Shown: positions 1 to 9,110, counted from the first letter of the stretch. The stretch is DNA of 32,795 nucleotides from CAUTXO01 sp963542625 (GCA_963542625.1 CAUTXO010000015.1:1-32795); one strand, 5' to 3'. Numbers and translations are program-made. Notes: generated by a model not told the origin, from the letters alone.

Positions 1-75
1 ATGGGTTATGAGCTTTTGAACTCACTTAAATACAATGAAACGGATTGGACGATTGTTTTAAGGAAACTGGCTTGA
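1..75 (+). CDS. C-terminal end of a NuoE-position complex I protein (partial)
   Basis: An open frame enters from the window edge and stops at the TGA at 73-75, giving the last 24 residues of a protein. The tail (ELLNSLKYNETDWTIVLRK) resembles what I recall of the end of the small epsilonproteobacterial protein that occupies the nuoE slot (HP1264/Cj1575c type). That protein lacks the normal NuoE thioredoxin-like 2Fe-2S fold. The ATG at position 1 is probably internal, because the family is about 75 residues long. The next gene starts on the overlapping TTGA. The call rests on a short tail plus operon position, so family membership is likely but not proven. Confidence 0.6.
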   Translation: MGYELLNSLKYNETDWTIVLRKLA

Positions 76-779
76 GCGACTTCACGCTTTTTCTTGGCGC
101 TTTGCCCTTAGATCTTGGCGCAAGCCATAGCGAGCGTGGCCTTTTTTGCCACCCCGTGCGCGCAAAGGGCGTGGAGATTAATTACGAAGTGGGCTATGAA
201 GAAGCCGTCGTGGCGATTTTGGCGCTTGTTTTATCGCGCGAGCAAAACTTAACGCAAGAGCAGCGGCAATTTTTGCAGGGCTTAGATCTTGGCTATTTGT
301 CTTCGGAAGCAAACTTTAGCGAAGAAGAAGCGGCGTATTTAAAGGGCAAGATTTACGCCGCAAAATCGCCCGCAATTTTTGTTGGCAAAGATCTAGCGCT
401 CCATAAAAATGCCGTTAATATTTATAACATTCTTGCCTTGCTAGAAAAATCAGGGCTTAGTTTGCAATACGCGCAAGAGCCCGCGCTGAAACGATCCGCG
501 CCGCTTTTGCCCGAGTGCGCCGATGAGCTTTTTAGCCTTTATTTGCTTAGCAGTAGCGGCAAAAATGAGCTCTTAGCAAGCGAGCAGTTCATAAGATCTA
601 AGAATTTATCCGCCGGTGGCAAGGTAACTTTTACGCTTGGCAGCCAAAGGTTTAGCGCGCGGATAAGCAAAGCAGAAATTTCTGGCACAATCGCCGTGCT
701 GCAACTTGAAAGCAAATCTAAAGATCTAGCGGCGGCGTATCCGTTTTTTAACCCCGTATTTACAAAAGAGGAATCCTAA
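72..779 (+). CDS. NuoF-position complex I subunit of the Campylobacterota type
   Basis: This protein of about 235 residues lies between the NuoE-position gene and nuoG, where other bacteria have the NADH-binding flavoprotein NuoF. It has no visible NADH/FMN glycine-rich motif and no N3 cluster cysteines, so it should not oxidise NADH. It matches the atypical HP1265/Cj1574c slot; in C. jejuni complex I is reported to take electrons from flavodoxin rather than NADH. I prefer the TTG at 72 as start. It has AAGGA at 60-64 seven bases upstream and overlaps the previous stop (TTGA), giving MSDFTLFLG as the first residues. A TTG at 45 is an alternative with a poorer ribosome site. The stop TAA shares its last base with the nuoG ATG. 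Confidence 0.72.
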   Translation: MSDFTLFLGALPLDLGASHSERGLFCHPVRAKGVEINYEVGYEEAVVAILALVLSREQNLTQEQRQFLQGLDLGYLSSEANFSEEEAAYLKGKIYAAKSPAIFVGKDLALHKNAVNIYNILALLEKSGLSLQYAQEPALKRSAPLLPECADELFSLYLLSSSGKNELLASEQFIRSKNLSAGGKVTFTLGSQRFSARISKAEISGTIAVLQLESKSKDLAAAYPFFNPVFTKEES

Positions 780-3313
780 TGGCAGAAGTAACTCTAACAA
801 TCGACGGCCACGTAATCAAGGCGCAAGAAGGAACGAGCATATTAAATGCCGCGCGGGCGAACGATATTTACATACCAGCCATTTGTTTTTTGACAAGATC
901 TACACCGTCGATGGCGTGCAAAATGTGTATGGTAGAAGCCGACGGCAAGAGACTTTACGCCTGCAATTCTAAGGTAAAAGATGGCTTAAACGTCATCACA
1001 AGGACGCCTGAAATCGACGCGGACAGAAAAAAAATTATGGAAGTTTATTGCATTAATCACCCGCTTGAATGCGGCGTTTGCGATAAATCGGGCGAGTGCG
1101 AGCTCCAAGACAACACGCTTTTTCAAGAAGTTTATCAGCAGGTGCAAGGCATTCGCGATACCCACAAACAGGTGCAAAACTGGGGCAACGTGCGCTATGA
1201 ACCGTCTCTTTGCATTGTTTGCCGCCGTTGCATTAGCGTTTGTAAAGAAGTCGTCGGCGATGATTCACTAACGCTCATCGATAGAGGCGGCGACGAAATA
1301 AACGAAGAAAAATACAACAAAGACACGATGGGTAAAGATCCTTTCAGCATTTGGAAGGGCATAAATAAATCGCTCATCGGTAGAAAAGAGATAGATCTTG
1401 ACGAAGATCTTTGCACGCAGTGTGGGGAGTGCGCCGCCGTTTGCCCAACGGGCGCGCTTATGCCAAAGGACTTCCACTATAACGCCAACTCTTGGGAGCT
1501 TCACAGCGTGCCGTCTGCTTGCGTGCATTGCGCGTCTGGCTGCCATTTGTGGCTTGAAACAAAGCACATCAGCATAGAAAATAACGATGAAAAGATCTAC
1601 CGCGTGAAAAACGACTTCCATTTTGAATCCCTTTGCGCGGCGGGGCGCTTTGCCTACGATTACGAAAACAAGGCGGTTAAAAATCAGCTTGCTTACAATA
1701 GCGCGCTAAAGGCGTTTAAAGCGGCAAAAACGGTTATTTTTAACTCGATGATTACCAACGAAGAAGCGCTGATCCTAGAGCGCCTTAGGGCTTTGCGCGG
1801 GCTAAAGCTCTACAACCCAGAAGCCAAGAATTATCAGGACTTTTTGCGCGAGTTTTCCCTTGCTAGCGGGCGCAGTTTGTTTAGCGGCAGCAAGGAAAAT
1901 ATTTTTAAAAGCGACCTTGTCATTTGCGTTGGCACGAACCTAAAATCCGATAACCCGGGGCTAAAAACCGCGCTAAATAACACGCTAAAGGTCAATAAAG
2001 CAGCGGCGCTATACTTCCACCCCGTGATGGACGAAGCCATTAGATCCTTGCATAAAAACCTTGTGTTTATCCAGCACGAGCCGCTAAAAGAAGAAGCGGT
2101 TTTGTTCTTGCTTTTGGAGCTTTTTGCGGATAAGGATCTTTTGGACGCGGATCTTGGGGCTTACCTTGCGGCGTTTAAGAAAACCGTAACTGTGCAAGAA
2201 GCGCAGGTGCAAAAGGAAACAAACGAAGCGGGCGAGACGGTTAGTAAAGAGATTATAAAAGAAACGCAAAAAGAAACGAACGAGCTTTACGAGATCTTAG
2301 GGCTTGATGAAAAAACCGCGTCATTAGTGGAAGTGCAGGCAAAGGGTAGGGCGAATATTTCTCTCATCGTTGGCGAGGATATTTTGACGCACCCGGCTAG
2401 AAAAAACTTGGCGCGCTTGCTTGGGATCTTAGAGCGCGCAAGCGGCGTGAAAGTTTTAATCGTCCCGCCAAAGGCAAACACGCTAGGCGTGAGCCTTATT
2501 TGCGAGCTAGCAGATGAGATAGAAGGCGCAACGATTGGCTACAAAGAGCGGGGCGACTTTACCCTAACAGATCTTGGCGCGGTGGCGCCAACTGAGCTTG
2601 ATATGCCAGCGCTAAACCAGCAGGAAGGCACGCTCACAAATATTGATAAGCGAGTGATACCGCTTAACGCCGCGCTTGATTATAAGGGTTTTACGCTCTC
2701 TCATCTTGCCTTAGATCTGGGGCTTGAATTTGAATACACCGCCGAGCTTACAAAGGAATTGCCGCCGCAAAAGGGCTACGAGCCGCGCGATTTTGACAGC
2801 CTTGCGAATGAGTTTTTGCCAGATGGCACGCAAAATCGCGGCTATACTTTGAACGTGCAGAGTTTCCCCGCCGAGCCTAGTTTTGAAAGGCTAGGCGGGC
2901 GGGATCTTACAAGTCTCCAAGATCCAAAAGATCGCCAAGATCTTGAAAGTCGCCAAGATCTACCAGATCTTGCAGATCTTAGCCGTCGTCGTCGTGGCGG
3001 GGCGCTTGTGTATCGCGCTAACCCCGTTAAACACTTTAACGCCTACACGGCAAAGTCTAAGATCTTAGGCGAGGACGCGCTAGAAGCCAATTACCTTTCT
3101 TGCACGGAGGAGTTTTTGCAGGCAAACAGCTTGAATGATGGCGACGCCGTGCTTTTGATAAGCGCGCGCGGGCAGGATAAATACAGGGTTAAAAGGACGA
3201 AAACGGTGCAGGGTAACATTGCCTTTGTGCCGAATTTTGCGGGCAATAAGCTTTTTGAGCCTTGCGATTACCGCTTTAAAAACGTAAAAGTCCAAAGGCT
3301 TGGCGATGAATGA
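779..3313 (+). CDS. nuoG: NADH-quinone oxidoreductase subunit G (complex I, iron-sulfur)
   Basis: This large peripheral-arm subunit (844 aa) carries the electron relay. Visible ligands are C36/C47/C50/C62 for the 2Fe-2S cluster N1b, H94/C98/C101/C107 for N5, and C145/C148/C151/C155 with C212/C215/C218/C222 as two ferredoxin-type CxxCxxCxxxC motifs. C248/C251/C255/C286 match the extra N7-type 4Fe-4S site at the head of the molybdopterin-oxidoreductase-like domain. The C-terminal half holds two low-complexity stretches. One is a Lys/Glu/Thr-rich segment near residues 475-505. The other is an Asp-Leu/Gln/Arg-rich segment near residues 709-740, encoded by consecutive GATC motifs and a CGT triplet run. 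The gene is intact, overlaps its upstream neighbour by one base and nuoH by eight. Confidence 0.95.
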   Translation: MAEVTLTIDGHVIKAQEGTSILNAARANDIYIPAICFLTRSTPSMACKMCMVEADGKRLYACNSKVKDGLNVITRTPEIDADRKKIMEVYCINHPLECGVCDKSGECELQDNTLFQEVYQQVQGIRDTHKQVQNWGNVRYEPSLCIVCRRCISVCKEVVGDDSLTLIDRGGDEINEEKYNKDTMGKDPFSIWKGINKSLIGRKEIDLDEDLCTQCGECAAVCPTGALMPKDFHYNANSWELHSVPSACVHCASGCHLWLETKHISIENNDEKIYRVKNDFHFESLCAAGRFAYDYENKAVKNQLAYNSALKAFKAAKTVIFNSMITNEEALILERLRALRGLKLYNPEAKNYQDFLREFSLASGRSLFSGSKENIFKSDLVICVGTNLKSDNPGLKTALNNTLKVNKAAALYFHPVMDEAIRSLHKNLVFIQHEPLKEEAVLFLLLELFADKDLLDADLGAYLAAFKKTVTVQEAQVQKETNEAGETVSKEIIKETQKETNELYEILGLDEKTASLVEVQAKGRANISLIVGEDILTHPARKNLARLLGILERASGVKVLIVPPKANTLGVSLICELADEIEGATIGYKERGDFTLTDLGAVAPTELDMPALNQQEGTLTNIDKRVIPLNAALDYKGFTLSHLALDLGLEFEYTAELTKELPPQKGYEPRDFDSLANEFLPDGTQNRGYTLNVQSFPAEPSFERLGGRDLTSLQDPKDRQDLESRQDLPDLADLSRRRRGGALVYRANPVKHFNAYTAKSKILGEDALEANYLSCTEEFLQANSLNDGDAVLLISARGQDKYRVKRTKTVQGNIAFVPNFAGNKLFEPCDYRFKNVKVQRLGDE
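2905..2999 (+). repeat. In-frame GATC-motif cluster inside nuoG
   Basis: Within about 80 bases there is a GGATCT, an AGATCC, an AGATCG and four AGATCT, separated by short spacers such as CGCCA and CCA. A (CGT)4-like run at about 2984-2995 follows. Translated, it gives a tract of repeated DL, QDL and RQDL followed by four arginines. The repeat keeps the reading frame. It lies in the C-terminal part of NuoG, away from all cluster ligands, so it is probably a tolerated surface insertion. Confidence 0.85.
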
Positions 3314-4304
3314 TTTTTGGTTTTTTGTTACAGAAACCGTGCTAAAGGCAATGGTAATTTTGATTGTGCTATCCGTGCTGGCGGGTTTTACGACCTATAT
3401 AGAAAGAAAAGTTTTAGCGTATTTTCAGCGCCGCTTAGGCCCTGTTTATGTTGGTCCATACGGTTTGTTTCAGCTCGTGGCTGATGGGATAAAGCTTTTT
3501 ACCAAAGAAGACGTCGTGCCATCTTACACGATACGGCCTATTTTTTACCTAGCACCGCTTATTACCGCCGCTTGCGCGTTTATCGTGATGGCGCCAATCC
3601 CCTTTTTGCCGCCTTTTGAAGCCTTTGGCAGGCAGATAAATTTTGTTGTTTCAGACATTAACGTAGGTGTGCTTTTTGTGATGGCGATTACCGCCGCGGG
3701 GCTTTACGGCCCGCTTTTGGCGGGTATGGCCTCACGCAATAAATGGGCGCTACTTTCAGGCGCTAGGGTGGCGCTTTTGTTTATTTCTTATGAAGTGGTT
3801 TCTGGGCTTGCCGTGCTTGCGCCGATTATGCTCGTTGGGAGTTTATCCATAACGGCAATGGTGGCGCACCAAACAGGCGGGATCTTAGACTGGCTTATAT
3901 TCAAGCAGCCGCTTGCCTTTTTGCTCTTTTTGATAGCGGGCACAGCAGAGACAAACAGAACGCCGCTTGAGACGATGGAGAACGACCCAGAGCTAGTGGC
4001 GGGCTATGCCACGGAGTATTCGGGTATGCGCTGGGGCTTGTTTTTCATCGGCGAATACGCAAACTTATACACCTTTTCTTTCCTTGCGGCGCTCATATTC
4101 TTAGGCGGTTGGAACGATTTTTACTTTATCCCCGGTGGGCTAGCCGTGATCCTTAAAGTGGCGTTTATGGTGTTTTTCTTTTTGTGGGCTAGATCCACTT
4201 GGCCGCACATTCGCCCCGACCAAATTATGTGGATGATGTGGAAAGTGCTTATGCCGCTAGCGGTTGTGAATATTTTTGTTACGGGATTGGTGGTGCTATT
4301 ATGA
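3306..4304 (+). CDS. nuoH: NADH-quinone oxidoreductase subunit H (complex I, membrane)
   Basis: This 332-aa polytopic membrane protein forms the quinone-access chamber at the junction of the peripheral and membrane arms. The conserved ERK (33-35) followed by RRLGP (42-46) and the later acidic loop with EYSGMRW identify it. Hydrophobic helices run through the whole length and the size matches the family. I place the start at the ATG at 3306, with AAAGG at 3294-3298 seven bases upstream. A TTG at 3300 is in frame but less well placed. The gene overlaps nuoG by eight bases and nuoI by four (ATGA), so translation is probably coupled. Confidence 0.95.
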   Translation: MNDFWFFVTETVLKAMVILIVLSVLAGFTTYIERKVLAYFQRRLGPVYVGPYGLFQLVADGIKLFTKEDVVPSYTIRPIFYLAPLITAACAFIVMAPIPFLPPFEAFGRQINFVVSDINVGVLFVMAITAAGLYGPLLAGMASRNKWALLSGARVALLFISYEVVSGLAVLAPIMLVGSLSITAMVAHQTGGILDWLIFKQPLAFLLFLIAGTAETNRTPLETMENDPELVAGYATEYSGMRWGLFFIGEYANLYTFSFLAALIFLGGWNDFYFIPGGLAVILKVAFMVFFFLWARSTWPHIRPDQIMWMMWKVLMPLAVVNIFVTGLVVLL

Positions 4305-4888
4305 AAGACGTTAAGCAAAATTACATTTACGTGCAAGATGAATACGAAAAGCCGTCGTGGTGGGGCGAGTTTAAGCAAGTTTTTAGGCGCGCTGTTTCGC
4401 TTGAGCTAATCAAGGGGCTTTTCATCACGGCAAAGGTTTGGATAAAAGATCCAACGCACACGACGTCCTACCCGCTTGAAAAGCTAGAAATGCCGCCTAG
4501 ATACCGCGCCGTTCATAAGCTTTTGCGGCTGTTTGAAAGCGGGAATGAGCGCTGCATTGGCTGTGGGCTGTGCGAGAAGATCTGCGTTGCAAACTGCATT
4601 AGAATGGAAACGCACGTTGATGAGAGCTCCAGAAAAAAGGTTGGCGAATACAGCATTAACCTTGGCCGCTGTATTTATTGCGGGCTTTGCGCGGAAGTTT
4701 GCCCCGAGCTTGCCATCGTGCATAGCGCCAGCTACGAAAACTCAAGCGAGCAAAGATCTCACTACGTGCTAAAGGACGATATGCTAACGCCTATTGATCT
4801 GTTAAAAAGCCAGCAAGAATTCGCGGGCTATGGTAGCGTGAGCGTAAATGCCGATGAAAATGTCAAAAAAACCGCCCTTGAGTATTAA
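4301..4888 (+). CDS. nuoI: NADH-quinone oxidoreductase subunit I (complex I, 2x[4Fe-4S])
   Basis: This 195-aa ferredoxin-like subunit passes electrons to cluster N2 near the quinone site. Two four-cysteine motifs are visible: C85/C88/C91/C95 and C124/C127/C130/C134. The second is followed by the usual proline; the first has valine at that position, a small deviation. The N-terminal part has the expected amphipathic region (LELIKGLFITAK) that seats the subunit on NuoH. The start is the ATG at 4301, overlapping the nuoH stop as ATGA. An open frame extends upstream inside nuoH but is not the gene. Confidence 0.95.
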   Translation: MKDVKQNYIYVQDEYEKPSWWGEFKQVFRRAVSLELIKGLFITAKVWIKDPTHTTSYPLEKLEMPPRYRAVHKLLRLFESGNERCIGCGLCEKICVANCIRMETHVDESSRKKVGEYSINLGRCIYCGLCAEVCPELAIVHSASYENSSEQRSHYVLKDDMLTPIDLLKSQQEFAGYGSVSVNADENVKKTALEY

Positions 4889-4896
4889 GGAAACAG

Positions 4897-5412
4897 ATGT
4901 TTGATGTAATTGCGTTTTATTTTTTTGCGGGGCTTGTGCTGGCTAGCTTTATCGTCGTGGTGCGGACAAAACAGCCGCTTTTTGCGATGACGGCTCTTGC
5001 TTTTGGAATGGTGTTTATTAGCGCGTTTTTCTTTTTGCTGGGCGCGGATTTTTTGGGCGCGGTGCAAATCGTTGTTTATACGGGCGCGGTGATGGTTGTT
5101 TATGCCTTTGGTATGATGTTTTTTGATACGTCAAAAGCTGTGGTAGAAAGGCAAAGGCCTAAGATCTTGCTTGTTACACTGGGCGTGCTTTTAGCCCTAG
5201 CTGTGGCGCTGGTGCTAAGCGCGCCAATTATTGGCGAGAACCTAAGCCAAGATCTAGCAAGCCCACAAGATCTAGGCAATACAGAAGCTCTTGGCGTGGC
5301 GCTTTTTACGAAATACCTATTGCCCTTTGAGCTTGCCGCTGTAATGCTATTGGTTGCAATGATTGGCGGCATTGTGCTTGCAAGCTCTCATATGAATAAG
5401 GAGAAGGAATGA
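4897..5412 (+). CDS. nuoJ: NADH-quinone oxidoreductase subunit J (complex I, membrane)
   Basis: This 171-aa membrane subunit has five predicted helices. The third holds the glycine-rich GAVMVVYAFGMM segment typical of NuoJ/ND6. The region between helices four and five (about residues 116-130) contains LSQDLASPQDLG, encoded around two AGATCT motifs at 5251-5276. This looks like a repeat-derived loop extension. GGAAA lies just upstream of the ATG, eight bases after the nuoI stop. The last four bases overlap nuoK (ATGA). Confidence 0.93.
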   Translation: MFDVIAFYFFAGLVLASFIVVVRTKQPLFAMTALAFGMVFISAFFFLLGADFLGAVQIVVYTGAVMVVYAFGMMFFDTSKAVVERQRPKILLVTLGVLLALAVALVLSAPIIGENLSQDLASPQDLGNTEALGVALFTKYLLPFELAAVMLLVAMIGGIVLASSHMNKEKE

Positions 5413-5711
5413 TAACCCTGCATCATTACATAGTCTTAAGCGTGATGATTTTTTTCATAGGGCTTTACGGCGTTTTAACGCGCAAGAATCTTTTAATGCT
5501 GCTATTTTCAACGGAAATTATGCTAAACGCGATAAACATTGCCTTTGTGGCTATTGGGGCGTTTTATGGGGATCTTAGCGGGCAGATGTTTGCGCTTTTT
5601 ATCATCGCCATTGCCGCTAGTGAAGTTGCCGTGGGGCTAGGGCTACTCATCGTCCTTTTTAAGCGCAAGAAGTCCTTAGATCTGGACAACTTAAACAAGA
5701 TGTTTGGTTAG
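5409..5711 (+). CDS. nuoK: NADH-quinone oxidoreductase subunit K (complex I, membrane)
   Basis: A 100-aa three-helix subunit of exactly the family length. The two membrane glutamates important for proton coupling in E. coli NuoK, E36 and E72, fall at the same positions here (STEIMLN and AASEVAVG). The ATG overlaps the nuoJ stop, with AAGGA just upstream. The C-terminus carries a Lys/Asp-rich cytoplasmic tail, partly encoded by an AGATCT motif (SLDLDN). Confidence 0.95.
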   Translation: MITLHHYIVLSVMIFFIGLYGVLTRKNLLMLLFSTEIMLNAINIAFVAIGAFYGDLSGQMFALFIIAIAASEVAVGLGLLIVLFKRKKSLDLDNLNKMFG

Positions 5712-5718
5712 GCTCATT

Positions 5719-7575
5719 ATGGAAGCGATCTCACTCCTTAGCCTGTCTGCTCCACCGGCGGCGTCTATCTCTGCTGGGCTGTTCGCAAGGCGCAAAAAGC
5801 ACGTATTCATAGGCATTGCAAACTCCTTGCTCATAGGCGTTTCTTTTGTGGGCTCTCTAGCGCTACTTTTTCACGTGCAAGAAAACGGGGCTTTTGCGCT
5901 TAAGCTTTATAGCTGGCTAAGTGCTGGGAATTTTAGCCTTTCTCTAGGCTTAGTGGCTGATGAGCTTAGCACGGTGATGATAGCCGTGGTGGCAACGGTT
6001 TCTTTTGTGGTGCATATTTATTCGATAGGCTATATGGCGCACGACGCGGCGTTTAATAGGTTTTTTTCTTACCTTGGCGCTTTTGTTTTTTCGATGATGA
6101 TCCTTGTTGCTAGCGATAATTTTTTGGGGCTTTTCATCGGCTGGGAGGGCGTGGGGCTTTGCAGCTACTTGCTGATTGGCTTTTGGTATCACAAAGAAAG
6201 CGCGTCTTTTGCCGCAAACGAGGCGTTTATTATGAACCGCGTGGCGGATCTTGGTATGTTAATTGGCATTTTTTTGATTTACTGGAACGTCGGAAGCCTT
6301 GATTATAAGGTATTTTTTTCTAGCCTAAACGCCCTAGACGCGCTCACGCTTAACCTAATTGCCGCGTTTTTATTCATCGGCGCTATGGGAAAATCGGCGC
6401 AGTTTCCTTTCCACACTTGGCTAGCCGACGCGATGGAAGGGCCAACGCCCGTCTCTGCGCTCATTCACGCCGCAACGATGGTTACAGCGGGCGTTTATTT
6501 GGTAGTGCGCGCACACGATCTCTACACCCTAACGCCTGAAATTAGCTTTTTTATTGCTTCGCTGGGGGCTTTTGTGGCGCTTTTTGCGGCGTCTATGGCG
6601 GTTGTGAATACAGACTTAAAGCGCGTAATTGCCTACTCCACGCTCTCACAGCTAGGCTATATGTTCGTCGCGGCGGGGCTTGGCGCGTATTGGGTGGCGC
6701 TTTTTCACTTAATGACGCACGCTTTTTTCAAGGCGCTTTTGTTTTTGGGCGCGGGGAACGTTATGCACGCGATGAGCGACGAGCTAAACATCAAAAAAAT
6801 GGGTGGGCTTTATAAGCTGCTAAAACCAACTGCCGTGATGATGACGATAGGATCTGTGGCACTTGCGGGCGTGTATCCCCTTGCTGGATTTTTCTCTAAG
6901 GATAAGATCTTAGAAGCGGCGTTTGGCTACGGGCATTTTGGGATCTGGCTTGTGCTGCTAGCGGGCGCGATGATGACGGCGTTTTATTCGTTTAGGGTCG
7001 TTATGCTGGTGTTTTTTACAAACGAGCGCTACAAAAACTTCGGCTTCCACCCGCACGAAATGCCGCGTTTTGTGCTTGTGGCGATGAGCGTTTTAGCTGT
7101 TCTTGCCATCGTTGCTGGGTTTTTCGAGCCCTTTTACAAAGACTACGTGGCGCGGATCTTGCCTATTGATATGCCGCACACGGGCGATGAAATGCTGCTT
7201 GTTTTATTGACGCTTGCTCTCGTGCTTCTTAGCATAGCCTTTGCCGTGTATAAATACGCGCGCGGTGGTTTTAGCCCCGCTTGGGAGAGCAATATTTTGT
7301 ATAAGATCCTAAGCGCAAACTACTACATTCCAAAGATCTACGCCTATGTTTTCATCGGATCTTATAAAAAAATCGCCTATTTTCTGTGGATCTTTGGGGA
7401 TAAAAAGATCATCGATTTTAACGTGGATCTTGTAGCGCGGCTTGTGTTTTTTGGCTCTAAGATCTTAAGGGCTCATCACAGCGGCAATATTTCTTCAATG
7501 CTGCGGCTGATGGGGCTTGGCTTGTTTGCCTTAGTTTTTGCTGGGCTAATCTTAGTTAAATGGTATGAGGGCTAG
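5719..7575 (+). CDS. nuoL: NADH-quinone oxidoreductase subunit L (complex I, antiporter-like)
   Basis: This distal antiporter-like proton-pumping subunit has 618 aa. The conserved helix glutamate is E143 (GWEGVG) and the channel lysine is K225 (MGKSAQFPFHTWL), both characteristic. The C-terminal part holds the lateral-helix region and ends in a final membrane span. The start is the ATG at 5719, seven bases after the nuoK stop; an in-frame TTG at 5704 inside nuoK is less likely. Length and order are normal for the operon. Confidence 0.95.
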   Translation: MEAISLLSLSAPPAASISAGLFARRKKHVFIGIANSLLIGVSFVGSLALLFHVQENGAFALKLYSWLSAGNFSLSLGLVADELSTVMIAVVATVSFVVHIYSIGYMAHDAAFNRFFSYLGAFVFSMMILVASDNFLGLFIGWEGVGLCSYLLIGFWYHKESASFAANEAFIMNRVADLGMLIGIFLIYWNVGSLDYKVFFSSLNALDALTLNLIAAFLFIGAMGKSAQFPFHTWLADAMEGPTPVSALIHAATMVTAGVYLVVRAHDLYTLTPEISFFIASLGAFVALFAASMAVVNTDLKRVIAYSTLSQLGYMFVAAGLGAYWVALFHLMTHAFFKALLFLGAGNVMHAMSDELNIKKMGGLYKLLKPTAVMMTIGSVALAGVYPLAGFFSKDKILEAAFGYGHFGIWLVLLAGAMMTAFYSFRVVMLVFFTNERYKNFGFHPHEMPRFVLVAMSVLAVLAIVAGFFEPFYKDYVARILPIDMPHTGDEMLLVLLTLALVLLSIAFAVYKYARGGFSPAWESNILYKILSANYYIPKIYAYVFIGSYKKIAYFLWIFGDKKIIDFNVDLVARLVFFGSKILRAHHSGNISSMLRLMGLGLFALVFAGLILVKWYEG

Positions 7576-7577
7576 TT

Positions 7578-9110
7578 ATGAAGATCCTTAGTTTTTTAAT
7601 ATTTTTTCCCGCTGCTGCGTCGCTTTTTGGCTTTATCATCAAGCAAAGAAGCATTAAAACTTACGGCATTATCGTGGGGCTCATTGAATTTGGTGTTTCG
7701 CTTTACCTTTGGTTTGCCTATGAGAGCTCAAACCCCGCCTTGCAATTTGTTGAGCGCGCGCCGCTTATTGCGTCTTATGGCGTTAGCTATTTTTTAGGCA
7801 TAGACGGCATATCGTTATTTTTGGTTGTTTTAAGCACCTTTATGACGCTCGTGGCAATGATCAGCCTAAGCGTCAAAGAGCGCCTAAAAAATCTAATCGC
7901 GTCGATACTTTTTTTGGAAACGGCGATGGTGGGCGTTTTTGCCAGCCTTGACGCGATTATGTTCTACATTTTTTGGGAATTTTCGCTCGTGCCTATGCTC
8001 TATATCATCGGTTACTGGGGGAGCGGCAACAAGCTCTACGCCGCGCTTAAGTTTTTTATCTACACCTTTACGTCGTCGCTCATTATGCTTTTTGGCTTGA
8101 TCTTCATCGCTTGGATCTACAAAGACACAGGATCTTGGAGCTTTGCGCTGCCTGATTGGTATCGGTTGCAATTGCCGCTAAACGTGCAGATGATTATTTT
8201 CTTTTTAATTGGCATTGGTTTTGCGGTGAAAGTCCCGATGTTTCCTTTCCACACGTGGCTTCCTTACGCGCACGGGCAAGCGCCGACGGTCGGGTCTATT
8301 CTCCTAGCTGCCGTGCTTTTGAAAATGGGGACTTACGCCTTTGTCAAATTTTCTTTGCCGATTTTGCCCGACGCAAGCGCCGTAATGGCTATCCCTATGG
8401 GGATCTTAGGCACGGTGATGGTGATTTACGCGGGCTTTGTTGCCTTTGCGCAAACGGATATGAAACAAGTAATTGCGTATAGCTCCATCTCTCATATGGG
8501 CGTGATAATTCTTGGCATATTCGCGCTAAATGCCGAAGGCATAAGTGGATCCGTGTTTTTTATGCTTAGCCACGGCGTGATTTCTGGCGCGCTTTTTATG
8601 CTGGTGGGCTTTATTTACGATAGGCTTCACACAAAAGACATCGCCGCCTTTGGCGGGCTCGCGCGCACAATGCCCCGCTATGCGTTTTTGTTTTCGGCGG
8701 TTTTGATGGGCGGCATTGGTTTGCCGCTTACGATGGGCTTTGTCGGCGAATTTTTGTCGCTGCTTGGTTACTTTAAGATGTCTTTTATCATCGCCTTGCT
8801 CGCGGGGCTTAGCATTGTAATGGGCGCGGTTTATATGCTTTATTTATACAAGCGCTCGTTTTTTGGCGCGCCAAAGGAGGCTCACGGAAGTCTGTCAGAT
8901 CTTAGGGGCTTTGAGCTTGCGGGCGTTATCCCTTTGGTGCTTGTGATTGTGTGGCTTGGCGTTTATCCGCGCCCTGTTTTAGAGCCAATTAACAAAACGT
9001 CAATGCAGCTTGTGAATTTGATGTATGCAAAGGCGGGGCTGCACTCCACCAAAGAAACGCTCGTTAGAGTAAATACAGCAAAACAGGGGGCGCAAAATGA
9101 AGCCAATTGA
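7578..9110 (+). CDS. nuoM: NADH-quinone oxidoreductase subunit M (complex I, antiporter-like)
   Basis: An antiporter-like proton-pumping subunit of 510 aa. E134 (FWEFSLVPM) and K218 (FAVKVPMFPFHTWLP) are the expected ion-path residues. The ATG lies two bases after the nuoL stop, with GAGGG at 7567-7571 inside nuoL serving as ribosome site. The C-terminal 14 bases overlap nuoN, and the last residues are hydrophilic, as is usual. No disruptions are seen. Confidence 0.95.
   Translation: MKILSFLIFFPAAASLFGFIIKQRSIKTYGIIVGLIEFGVSLYLWFAYESSNPALQFVERAPLIASYGVSYFLGIDGISLFLVVLSTFMTLVAMISLSVKERLKNLIASILFLETAMVGVFASLDAIMFYIFWEFSLVPMLYIIGYWGSGNKLYAALKFFIYTFTSSLIMLFGLIFIAWIYKDTGSWSFALPDWYRLQLPLNVQMIIFFLIGIGFAVKVPMFPFHTWLPYAHGQAPTVGSILLAAVLLKMGTYAFVKFSLPILPDASAVMAIPMGILGTVMVIYAGFVAFAQTDMKQVIAYSSISHMGVIILGIFALNAEGISGSVFFMLSHGVISGALFMLVGFIYDRLHTKDIAAFGGLARTMPRYAFLFSAVLMGGIGLPLTMGFVGEFLSLLGYFKMSFIIALLAGLSIVMGAVYMLYLYKRSFFGAPKEAHGSLSDLRGFELAGVIPLVLVIVWLGVYPRPVLEPINKTSMQLVNLMYAKAGLHSTKETLVRVNTAKQGAQNEAN

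Noticed and set aside
2084..2330. Possible frameshift or foreign insert in nuoG at the Lys/Glu/Thr-rich segment
   Set aside because: The frame is continuous, codon use is like that of its neighbours, and the segment can be explained as a low-complexity loop. There is no evidence for a disruption.
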